Shown here one piece after another: positions 24,361 through 35,495 of a stretch of 64,000 nt of DNA. The notes under the pieces were generated by a model. It was not told where the DNA came from. It saw nothing but the letters and a program-made list of their open reading frames with translations, and searched no databases. The stretch lies in assembly GCA_025667525.1 (NCBI GenBank), contig CM046881.1, positions 31,659,665 to 31,723,664 of the forward strand. The letters are read 5' to 3'. The DNA comes from Glebionis coronaria. Taxonomy: Eukaryota; Streptophyta; Magnoliopsida; Asterales; Asteraceae. Position 1 is the stretch's first letter, and each line of letters opens with the position of its first letter. The position numbers and the translations under genes were made by a program.

Positions 24361-25901
24361 GCATTGTAGGACTTAGCATAGTTCTTGTTCTTGATTTTTC
24401 TCCTTTTTCACAAACTTTGTAAATCCAGTTTATTGAGGAATATAAATGGTTTAAGTGTTGTTGATGAGAAATATTGAGTTCCCTTTACATTTCAGTTGAT
24501 TTAAGTTATAATTGTTTGAGTTTGGTTTGATTTTCAGCAAAAAGTTTTTAAGTTTCAAAGTTTTTGTTTGTTTTTCAAAGCTTTCTTATAATCTTAAATT
24601 TCATTCAAAACCTGATAACATGGTGATTAAGTGTGTTGGTGTGATGGTATTTGAGCTTGTGTATGTCCATAACACCATGGCTTGTTCTGGTGTAGTGGGT
24701 ACCCAAGTTTAAATAGCCATTGGTTTGGTCATTTCTTTCTTTTTTTTAAGTTTATCATAATCTGACTTATAAGCTAAGGTTTCCTTCTAGCTTAATCTAT
24801 AAGCTAGGGGCAAGCTCTTAAGCTTTTACACAAGCTTTCTTCCCTTTTCTCTTAGCAGATTCAAAGAGGAACATTTTCATCCATTTTGGTTAAGGAAAAC
24901 TTCATATTCATCTCAACAAAGTTCTGCATAGGCCCCAGCCTATAGGGAGGTGGTTTTTCAACCACTAAGAGTCCTGGATGTAGGACCCTTAAGGTAGCTC
25001 ATTGATCCTCTTTTCCATTTTCAGTTTTCCAAAAATATTGTGCTTTATGTGATTCTGCTTGTTAAGTTGTTAAATGTATGTTTGAGTGCTTAAAACTGCT
25101 TAAATAGGACTTGTATGCATGCTTAGATAGTGTTCAATCAGTTTGGTTAAGTCTTGATTAGATTTGCTTTGAAAAAATTTTAATCTGAGATTTAAAGGAG
25201 TGTTTGGATTTGCATATCTATCTGAGTTTCTTTGGAAGTTTGTGAGTTAAATCTACTTTGAATCACTTATTAGGGTAGTATAGTTTGTATGTTAGCATAG
25301 GATTTTTATTTGAACAAGTTTTCAAGCAAGATTGCATGATAAAATTGGTTATATAGCTTAAAATTCAGTCACTGCCTTTCATATGCTTATTTTGGTGAAT
25401 TTTGCCAACCAAGTTGTTAAATCTGCTAGAAGTAGGGTTGTTCTAGGTTTGTGTATTGTTTATTTGCTAGTTGATTGACTTGTATGCATGATTTGAGCCT
25501 TAGAAACTCACTTGTGTGCACACCAAACCAGCAAATACCTTTGAACTTGTGCATAAGCATATCAGCAACCTTAATCTGCTCATTTTGTGAATTTTTGATT
25601 GTTGAACTTGCTTATTTTTGCATTTGTTTTGACTCCTTATACTCCAAAGAGTATAAGGGTGCCCCCTGTTGTCCAAACACATCACAAAGAGCAAGGATCA
25701 AGCCCTCTTGATCATCTTTTCACTTGTGAAGATACTCATTTTACACTTGTGTGTTCATCAGAAAGTTGAGCATATCTGGGCACATTTTGGCTTTCCTAAG
25801 CCTTAATCTTGGTTACCTTGGATTTGTGTTTGTGTTTTTGTGAGATTTAAGGTCACTGGATTAAGTGTTAAAAGTAAAAAAAAAAAAAAAGTTTGCAAAA
25901 A

Positions 25902-25975
25902 GCGCACCCTGCCTGGGCTCGAACACGCGACCTTGCTTTCCAAGGGCTAGCGTGCTAACCAGTGATCTAGATGGC
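25902..25975 (-). other. tRNA-like segment inside the A4 5' LTR
   Basis: The minus strand has a D-arm/A-box-like TAGATCACTGGTTAGCACGC, a hairpin with stem CCTTG/CAAGG in the anticodon position, and a B-box-like GTGTTCGAGCC, followed by a run of T. The acceptor ends do not pair and the anticodon loop is short, so it is not a working tRNA. It may be a relic of a tRNA gene or SINE. Confidence 0.5.
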
Positions 25976-27177
25976 TTTTTTACGTTTAGGTTTCATTTCA
26001 TCATTTATTTAAGGTGTTTTGGTTTTGTAGCTTATTTAATTAACAGCTTTTAAATAAGCAGTTTCTAGCTTATTTCTTTTAGCTTTTTCATGTTTAGCAT
26101 TTTTCCTAGGTTTGTATAAGGGTTGTTGACTTTTCTGAGCAAAAAAAAAATTTTTCCCATTAATTATTAATTTATTAGGATTATTTTAAGTTTTAATTTT
26201 AGAAAATCATTAAAAAATAGAAAAAAGTAATTTAAAAATCTGGAAAAATAGTTTTTAGGTTTTTAATCATATTTTTGAGGTTTACAGCTTTTTAAGTTTT
26301 CAAATTAGCTTATTTTTGATTTTATAGGATTTTAAGGTTTTTAGCTAACTTTAAAATTTAATATAAAATTATTAAATAGGTTTCTGAAAATTTGGATTGC
26401 ATTTTTCTTTTAGTTACATTATTTAGGGTTTTTGGTAATTTTTTAGAATTTATTTACAAACTTTTTATTTTTTTGAATATTTTAATATTATTTTATTAGT
26501 AAAAATTGAAGTTTCATTTTTTCTAGTTTTTTCATTTTTCCTAGGTTAAGGACATTAAATTAGAAGTTTTGTCACTTTCCAAATATTTTTTAGGCTTTTC
26601 AATTAATTTCTAGAATTAATTTAAGATTTAATTGTTTCTAATAGTTTTTAAGTGTTAAAAAATAGTTTAATTTGTTTTTAAAATTTTTAAAAATAGTCTT
26701 TAGCTTAATTAGGACATTTTTGAGGTTTACAAACTATTAGATCTTGTTTAAGGCTTTTTAATAATTAAAAGTGATTTTTAGGGCTTTAATTAGCATAAAA
26801 AAGTCATTATCTAATTAATTAAAAGGTTTTAGCAAGTTTGGATTTTTTTTAAACTCTTAGAATATTATTGGGGATTTTTAGTAATTTTTAGGAATTTTTA
26901 GGTTAAAATTTTAAATTTGGCACTATTTACGGTTTTACGTGTTCGCCTTTTTCGTCGTAGTTTAATTCGTCTTTGTAACCGTCTTTCTCTTCTAATCCAA
27001 TTTCTTTCTCAATCATTATAATCACAAACATTAATCAACTCTTAACACAACGCACTTGCCTCCTCGAGAACGAACTCACTTAGGGTCATTCACACACGGT
27101 TTTCCTAAATCGTCGTGCACACTTGCCCTACTTTGTGCATCCTTTTCCTAAAGGTGTACAAAACTCCAACATCATTT

Positions 27178-27195
27178 TGGCGCCGCTGCCGGGGA
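27178..27195 (+). promoter_or_regulatory. A4 primer-binding site
   Basis: TGGCGCCGCTGCCGGGGA, three bases after the LTR; tRNA-Asp type of the Athila group. E2 has the same sequence with one change in this stretch (A for G). Confidence 0.85.
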
Positions 27196-27901
27196 GGCGT
27201 GTTGTGTTTTGGTTGAACCATTGTTGTTTTTATATATATCCATAAAAGTAATTGTATTAGTAGCACTCTACTAATACGTATTATCGTTTTTCGTTTTTTG
27301 TGAATACTGTTACTATATTGTATACGTAGAACAATAAATTTACAAGTACTCCAAATACGTGAGAAATCACAACCTTGACTTGGGAGGTCATTACCTAATC
27401 ATTGTATTCGAATCTCAAACCAAAGAAAAAGGCAAAAATAGATAAATACTTCCGAGAAGCTCGATTTTGAGAAATACAAACTATAAGGTGGGTATAAGGC
27501 GGTTGTATTTCACGACCTAAAGGAAAAAGGCTCTTAAGTGCTTCGCGCCGCCTCGTTTCCTCCGCTTGCTTGTGCGTATTTTGATTTTGAAAGCTAATCG
27601 AGGGTTTTGCCGCCCAAAGTATTACTAAGTATCATATATATTTTCTTGGTTTCATTTGATTAAACCCTCTTGAACGATTTGGTGTTCCACCATCGTTCTA
27701 AAGTCATCGAAGGCGTTCACTTCACGTGATCGTTTTCATTCCTTGAGGCTTCTTTAATCGAGAGATTTGATTAAGGAGGAGATTTGTAGATTTGTGTCTA
27801 CCTAATACATTCCAAAAATCCAAAAATCCAAAAAAAAAGTGAAAAACAACCAAAAACCACAAAAAAAATTGAAAAAGTAAAAACACCAAAAAGAATCTTC
27901 T
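27196..27901 (+). other. A4 leader
   Basis: Non-coding leader between primer site and gag, without a clear ORF. It ends in an A-rich tract (27800-27900). Confidence 0.6.
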
Positions 27902-29227
27902 TTGCTCGCCTTCTCGTTGTACATGACGTTTATGCAAACTTGCTCTAAAGCAAGACGTGCTCGTAAACAAAGAAACAAATCAATCACTCCTTCTAGTGAG
28001 GAGTCTCCTATTGACGAACCCATTATAGTGAAAGAAGCACCCATGGCTAATCGAACTATGATGGAGTTGCTTCAAGCACCCACCGAGGGTTATGGAGAAG
28101 CGATTGTGATTCCCGCTATCCTTGCGGAGAATTTTGAGGTTAAGACGGGTTTGTTGTCCATGATTCAAAACAACAAGTTTCGAGGTGACGAAAAGGACAA
28201 CCCTCATAACCACATTCGCCAATTTAATCGTCTCACCGCCACTTGCAAGTTTAAGGACGTCTCTAACGACTCGATTAAGATGATGCTTTTTCCGTATTCC
28301 TTAGCGGGGCCCGCAAAAATTTGGTTAGAGAAAGAGCCACCCAATTCTATATTGACGTGGAAGGATCTCGTTTCAAAATTCGTGAACCAATTTTTTCCGC
28401 CCTCTAAGACTACGCACTTGAAAAACGAGATTTCAAAGTTTTCGCAAGAGTATAATGAGAGTTTTTCAACGGCTTGGAATAGGTTTAAGGAAATGTTGCA
28501 CGAATGTCCTCATCATGGTTTTTCCGACTTGCATCAAATAGACACGTTTTACAATGGCTTGAACGATCATGAGCGTGATTATCTTAATGCCGCCGCGGGT
28601 GGTAATTTTTTGTGTAAGACGGTCGAGGAAGCATTGTTAATCATTGAGAATAGGTCTAAGGTGTAGAGTCCTCGTAGCACGTCGAGTGTTCATAAGACTT
28701 CGTCTTCGTCTTCGCCTTCATTGTCACACACCGTTGATGCTTGCCAAATCGAGGCTAATTTGGAGAACAAAATTTTTGATAAGTTGAAAGGATTGTTAAT
28801 TGAGTTTAAAGTTGGTGAACAACCCGCTCCCGCTACGATTAAAGCGGTTGAGGTTTCTTGTATGTATTGTGGTGGAGCTCACGATTATTCCGAGTGCATT
28901 ACCAACGGTGGTAACACTTCGAGTGCCTTCGCGGCCGCGGGAACTTATAACCAAAACGGTCAAGTTCCTCGCACTAATCAATTAACTCCACCGGGTTTTC
29001 CACCAAATCAAAATGCTAACAATTATCGAAACAATCAAGTTGGTTACCAAAGCAATCAAAGGAACAATTTTAAGGGTAATAACAACTATGGGAATCAAGG
29101 AACTAGTAGCCAATTACAAAATCAAAATCAAAACCGTAATTTTCAAAACACGAGTCAAGGTCTTCAAAATGTTTACACAAAAGAACTTCCAATGGACTTT
29201 TTGAATTACGCCACGGCAAACCGATAA
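27902..29227 (+). pseudogene. gag: A4 gag, one in-frame stop
   Basis: The frame opens at 27902; the likely start is one of the ATGs between 27902 and 27940. The Gag core runs from about 28045 (MMELLQAPTEGYGE) through WLEKEPP near 28325, QFFPPSKT near 28390 and the NAAAGGNFL block near 28585. A stop TAG at 28664-28666 splits it, and the same frame goes on from 28667. A Cys/His element (CMYCGGAHDYSEC) lies at 28860-28898. An Asn/Gln-rich tail follows to 29227, where a frameshift leads to the next frame. Role: capsid and RNA binding. High similarity to Athila Gag from Asteraceae is recalled. Confidence 0.9.
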
Positions 29228-29936
29228 GATTTTGGAAAACATACAAGAGCAATTGGCTAGTCCAGCTAGGGACACGGCTAAAAACACTAAGGAATTGGCT
29301 AACTTTGTGAAAGAAAATCTTAACATGAGAAATGAGTTGAAAAATGATTTTGCTAATCAAATTCGAGGTCAAAACAACAAGATATAGCAAAGTCATGCTA
29401 GGCTTGAACAAAGAATTGACCAAAAAGCCGCTAGTCAAGATTTGAAGTTTAATAGTCAAGATGCTAAGCTTAATGCAATTTTGGAAGCCGTCATGGGAAA
29501 CAAAGCCTCTACTTCGAGTGGTCTACCTAGTAACACCGTTTCAAACCCGAAGGGAGAGATGAAATTGATTACCACACGAAGTGGTAAGACACTTAAGGAG
29601 CCGATTCCTCAACCAATTACTCCAACGGTGGAGGAAATTGAGGAAGAACCCGAGGTGGTGGTTGAAAAGGAGCATATTTCAATCCCACAAAGTACCGCTC
29701 ATGCCACACCTACGGTCGACCCTTTACCAACATTAGAACCCGAGATTCCAAAGGCTATGCCTATGCCCCAACCCACACCACCCTTGCCTTACCCATCGAG
29801 ACTTAGGAAGGAGAAACGACAAGAGCGCGATAACTACCAATTTGAGCTTTTTATGAAAATGTTTCGTGAGTTGCACCTTAATGTGAGTTTCGCCGATGCT
29901 TTGGTCATGATGCCTCGATTTGCCGCCAAAATTTAA
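29228..29936 (+). pseudogene. A4 Gag-Pol linker, Pro/Glu-rich
   Basis: In the frame one base ahead of gag. The first part is coiled-coil-like (KILENIQEQLASP near 29229) with one stop at about 29385; then 29442-29936 is open. It holds ITTRSGKTLKEP near 29567, typical before Athila protease, and a Pro-rich stretch. It ends in a stop shortly before the protease. Confidence 0.75.
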
Positions 29937-32900
29937 GAGTATGTTGAACAACAAGGAGAAATTGCACCAAATGTCTAGTTGTTCGTCGGTTTATCTTAAT
30001 CGCATACCTCAAAAAGTCGGTGATCCCGGTAAATTTTTGATCCCTTGTTCAATTCAAGATATGGAATAATGCTATGCCTTGGCCGATCTTGGTGCTAGCA
30101 TTAACTTGATGCCACTTGCAATCTTCAAGTCGCTCAATCTTCCTAATCTTACTCCTTCACGAATGTCTATTGAGTTGGCCGACCATTCCACGATTCTTGC
30201 ATGTGGTTTGGCGGAAGACGTTTTTGTGAAAGTGGGGAAGTTCTACTATCCCGTAGACTTTATCGTTGTTGATATCCCCACGGATCCTCAAGTTCCTCTT
30301 ATTTTAGGTCGTTCGTTTTTAGATACGTCTATGGCTTTAATTGATGTGCATGCTAGAAAGATCACCTTACGTTTCAACGACGAGGAACTTGTTATAAACG
30401 CAACTCAAAATTCTCAACTTTCTCATGTTTATTCCGTTGCTACCATAAATCTCGTTGATATGATCGACGTGGTTTGCGAGGAATTTTCACAAGAAGTTTT
30501 AGGGTTTGGTGATGAAGAAACTAGTGGCAATCCCACTATGTTAGATCCAATTCTTGATAATTCGACACCAACCTTCACTCCTTTTGAAGGTGGTGGTTTT
30601 ACGTTGGAAGAATGCAATGTTCCACGTACTTGTGACGAAGACCTCGACAACGATGAGGACTTCTCGATTATCAAGGATTTTCTCAACGATTTCCCATTTC
30701 CTCCACCCGAGGAGGTTATGAGTATCGAGCCCAAATATTCACTTGAGGAACCACCTATTCTCGAGTTGAAAGATTTACCTCCTCACCTCGAATATGTCTA
30801 TTTGGAGGAGGACGACAAGTTGCCGGTTATTATTGCGAAGGATCTTTCGAATGATGAAAAAACCGCACTTGTCGATGTTCTTAAGGACCACAAAGGGGCG
30901 ATTGCGTGGAAGTTATCCGACATTAAGGGAATCGATCCCAAGTTTTGTACCCACAAAATCTTAATGGAGGAGGATTTCAAGCCAACAATCCAAAGTCAAA
31001 GGAGGGTGAACCCCAAAATTCACGACGTCATCAAAAAGGAGGTCCTTAAACTCCTTGACGCGGGAATGATTTACCCTATTTCCGATAGCCCTTGGGTGAG
31101 TCCTATTCATTGTGTCCCTAAGAAGGGAGGGATGACCGTTGTGCCAAACGATGCCAACGAGTTGATTCCCACTAGACTCGTGAACGGATGGAGAGTGTGC
31201 ATTGACTATCGAAAGTTGAATGAAGCCACTCGAAGAGACCATTTTCCCTTGCCCTTCATGGACCAAATGTTGGAGCGTCTTGTGGGAAACGATTTCTATT
31301 GCTTTTTAGATGGTTTTTCCGGTTACTTCCAAATTCCCATCGATCCTCGTGATTAAGAAAAAACTACGTTTACGTGTCCATATGGAACGTTTGCCTATCG
31401 TAGAATGCCATTCGGACTTTGTAATGCACCGGGAACTTTTCAACGATGCATGATGGCTATTTTTCATGATATGATCGAGAAGACGATGGAAGTCTTCATG
31501 GATGACTTTTCCGTGTTTGGTGATTCTTTCACTTCGTGTTTGTCGAACCTAGAGAGAATGTTAAAACGTTGTGAGGAAACCAACCTTGTGCTCAATTGGG
31601 AAAAGTGTCATTTTATGGTTAAGAGTGGAATCGTCTTAGGGCACGAGGTCTCGAAAGCGGGGATTGAGGTAGATCAAGCTAAGGTAGACGTCATCGCCAA
31701 ATTACCTCATCCCAAAACCGTCAAGGGAGTTAGGAGTTTCCTAGGCCACGAGGGCTTTTATCGTCGATTCATCAAGGATTTCTCGAGGATTTCTCGACCC
31801 ATTACACATCTTCTTGAAAAAGAGGCACGTTTTGTCTTTGACGAAGATTGTGTACGAGCCTTTGAGATCCTTAAGAGGAAACTTACCGAAGCTCCCATTC
31901 TTGTTGCGCCCAATTGGAACCTCCCCTTGGAGCTAATGTGTGATGCTAGTGATTACGCTATTGGGGCCGTTTTGGGGCAACGTCATGATAAGCACTTCTT
32001 GCCTATTCACTATGCTAGCAAGACGATGACCGAGGCTCAACTTAAATACACTACAACGGAAAAGGAGTTCCTTGTCGTGGTGTATGCATTTGAGAAATTC
32101 CGACCTTACCTCGTCTTGACAAAATGCATTGTGTATACGGACCATTCGGCTATTAAGTATCTCATGGCAAAGCAAGATGCTAAGCCGAGATTACTTCGTT
32201 GGATTCTCCTCCTTCAAGAATTTGATCACAAAATCGTTGACAAAAAAGGAGCCGAGAATCTAGCGGCCGATCATCTCTCTCATTTGGAAGATCCTCACCA
32301 AAGTGTTTACGAGCCCAAGGAAATCACCGAACCATTTCCGCTCGAGACACTTGGTGTAGTGAATTCTAAGCTTGATTCTTCCACCCCATGGTTTGCGGAC
32401 TTTGCAAATTACCATGCGGGTAACTTCATCATTAAGGGTATGACGACTCAAGAAAAACGAAAATTCTTTCGTGACGTCAAGTTCTACTTTTGGAACGACC
32501 CTTACTTGTTTCGAACTTGTGCGGATCAAATCATCCGACATTGTGTTTTTGGCACCGAAGCTTCTAACATCCTTAGAGCTTGCCATGAGGGACCCACGGG
32601 TGGTCACCACGGTGCTAATCTCACGGCTAAGAAGGTGTTTGATGCCGGCTTCTTTTGGCCTACTATTTACCGAGATGCACAAGATCTTGTGAAGTCGTGT
32701 GATGCATGCCAACGACAAGGAAAAGCCTCACAAAAAGATGAAATGCCACAAAATATCATTCAAGTATGTGAGATCTTTGACGTTTGGGGCATAGACTTTA
32801 TGGGGCCGTTCCCATCATCTCGTGGTAATAAGTACATTCTTGTTGCGGTTGACTACCTTTCTAAGTGGGTGGAGGCCAAGGCCTTGCCCACCAATGATGC

Positions 32901-33675
32901 TCGTGTGGTAGTCAAGTTTTTGAAGCAATTGTTCTCTCGGTTTGGAACCCCTCGTGCTATCATAAGCGATCGTGGAACCCATTTTTGTAACGACCAATTT
33001 GAAAGGGTTCTAAGGAAATATGGGGTTACACATCGGCTTTCTACGGCTTATCACCCACAAATGAGTGGGCAAGTCCAGGTTTCAAACCGAGCTTTGAAGA
33101 GGATCTTGGAGAGATCCGTTGGGGAAAACCGACAATCTTGGTCGGATAAGTTAGACGATGCTTTATGGGCCTTTAGGACCGCTCATAAGACGCCCATTGG
33201 GTGCACTCCCTATAATCTTGTGTATGGAAAGAATTGTCATTTGCCTATCGAGTTGGAACACAAGGCTTATTGGGCCCTAAAGCATTGTAATGATGATATG
33301 GAGACCGCGGGAAAACACCAGAAAATGCAATTGAATGAATTGGATGAATTGAGGGATATTGCTTATGAAAATTCATTGATTTATAAAGAGAAAACTAAAA
33401 AGTTGCATGATTCTAAAATTAAAAACCGGGTTTTTAACATTGGGGATCAAGTTTTGCTTTTTAATTCTAGATTGAAAATCTTTTCTGGTGAATTGAAATC
33501 CCGTTGGTCCGGTCCATTCACCGTGACTCAAGTGTTTCCGTATGTGACCATCGAGCTAGCTCAAGATGATGGTCCTAACTTCAAGGTGAATGGACATAGG
33601 TTGAAGCACTACTTTGGCGGGGAAGTTCCATCCTTGAACTACCTCGACCAAGTCACCTTCCCCAATGATAATTAG
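29937..33675 (+). pseudogene. pol: A4 pol: protease, RT, RNase H, integrase (two stops, active-site change)
   Basis: The protease segment has LADLGASINLMP at about 30079-30114, preceded by a stop at 30067-30069. RT starts near 30950; the Tyr/Phe-x-Asp-Asp box is FMDD near 31498. A stop at 31354-31356 replaces Gln before the RT palm. RNase H has [10 protein letters not shown] near 31939. Integrase has the zinc region near 32570-32720, IDFMGPFP near 32797, and ISDRG near 32962. At the third catalytic position the codon is CAG (Gln) at 33075-33077 instead of Glu, 35 residues after the second Asp, so the enzyme is probably inactive. The frame ends TAG at 33673. Apart from these lesions, 1,200 residues are intact. 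Confidence 0.94.
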
Positions 33676-35495
33676 TATTGAGGGGATCGAGTCGAGCTCA
33701 TGACTCGGTAATCAAAAACGAGGTGCCTCGTGGGGGAGTCCCATGCTTATCATATGTACATATTATCGCTTTCTAATGTAGCTTACTTGTGGGGATTTGT
33801 GCCCTTCCAACCTTTGTTCTGTGGTTGTTTTTGAATTGTGAATTTTAGATCATGATCTTCACGATTGAAGCCTCTCGTGTTCGTTTTATGGGAGCACTCG
33901 ATCGTTTGCTTTGGAGACATTTCTCAATATCCATGATATATCCTTTTGATGTTCTAACCTTAGGTTTTTAGCACACTTCATAAACGGCTATTAATTTATT
34001 GGTTACACCCTTTCCATGCTAGATTAGGCATTCGACTACGTCTCTAGTATGGGGGTGTTTGCACCCCTAGACTCGAAACATTGAGGACAATGTTTAACTT
34101 TAGTATGGGGGGGTGAATAGATACTTGCCTTGCCAAACCTTCACGCTTTCCAAAGTTTATCGTTTTGTTTATCGTTTTTAAATAAGGCTAAAAATGGCCA
34201 AATTTTAAAAAATTTCTCATTTTTTATAAGTGTTTGAAGACACGAATGTAGATTTTCCGATGGCGAGAATAAGAGTAATTTTTAACTCGACCGTGCGTGT
34301 TGAGCACTTAGCTTTGATTCCTTAACTACACATTAGGCTAAGTCTCTTAAATGAGGACGGGAAATGATAGAGTTAATTATAAGTTACTATGCTAAACGTA
34401 GAGTACTCGTATTCTTTCAAAAACTCATGTGTTCTCGTTGTTTGCTTATTCTCCCTTCGCATGTAAATATTTTTTGCTTAATAAATATTGACTTAGCGGT
34501 TTAGTTAGGATTGTTGGGTTTCTAGTCTTTTCTAGTAGCTTCCGTGTAATTAAATTGGGAAGACATTAAGGTATCGCCAGCGTCACGGTTTTGAAGTATT
34601 GGCACCCCAATAATCGAAAGCTTCACCTAATAATAAGATTTCAAGTGCTCACCTAAATCTAGCAAACAATTTGAAGCCCCACAAGGCCAAAAAATCTATG
34701 CAAAAATTGAAAGTGAATCAAGCCTTAATCTTCGAAGCTTTAAAGATCCAAAATTCGCTTTAGCGTGAGGATATACGTCTTTGGCTAATAAAACCACCGA
34801 TGAGGCGGATAATAAAAGGCAAGGCAAGACCGAAGTCATAATAAAAGCTTCATGGCGAAGTTGAATAAAAGATGGAGGTAAACCAAAGATAATAAGGCCC
34901 TTCCGTTAGGGGGCGTATAAAAGTCTTGGTAATAAGTCTCATGTTCAAAACCGTTATAAAACCGTGTTTATCGATTCTTCTTGTCAACTTAATTTTTTAA
35001 CATCGTCTATTAGGAGGGGTTATTGATTTAATGGTCTTAGTTACACCGTTAGGACTCTATTTTTAGACCTAAATCTCTATTATCGCATAAGTCAAACAAT
35101 GTATCCTCGTGAAACATTCAAGACAAAATAAAATATAAGAGATACAACTTAGGAATAATGGGAGAATAAGTACGTGATTAGGGCATATGAGTAGTGTTAG
35201 CATTACTAACTTATAATGACAATGATCTCGTTGCACGCTTGGCATGGAATTAAAGTGAAAATCGAGGACGATGAAATTATTTCTAACGAAGCATTCACGT
35301 GTTCTTATTCTATGAACCTAAACGTCCCATTTTGCGATGAAAATCATACATTATGTCTATAACACAAGTAGTAGTAATAGTAGTAGTGTAGCTAGTTTAT
35401 CATTCAATAAAGTGAATAAAATTGAATTTTGGAGTTGCTATGATACTTTATTCTAGCATTGCGTGAGGGCATGGCAATGGTTTAGTATGGGGGAG
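33676..35495 (+). other. A4 3' non-coding region with three PPT-like tracts
   Basis: 1.8 kb without a credible ORF; no env-like gene. TAGTATGGGGG occurs at about 34045-34056, 34101-34112 and 35483-35493. GAGGACAATGT precedes the second. Only the last one abuts the LTR. Confidence 0.65.
35481..35495 (+). promoter_or_regulatory. A4 polypurine tract
   Basis: TTTAGTATGGGGGAG directly before the 3' LTR; primer for plus-strand cDNA. Confidence 0.8.

Larger units (their letters stand above)
23124..27174 (+). repeat. A4 5' LTR (4051 bp)
   Basis: Starts with a 9-bp inverted repeat, GATGAGACT...AGTCTCATC (23125-23151), which can fold into a hairpin at the very end. A TATA box (TATATAAAG) lies at 24352-24360. 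A tRNA-like segment lies on the minus strand at 25902-25975. Very AT-rich after 26000. The small ORFs inside are not genes. Confidence 0.93.

Noticed and set aside
25902..25975. A functional tRNA gene
   Set aside because: Acceptor ends do not pair and the anticodon loop has the wrong size.
24025..26053. Several 60-80-residue ORFs in the A4 LTRs
   Set aside because: They change by frameshift between the two LTRs and have no coding features.
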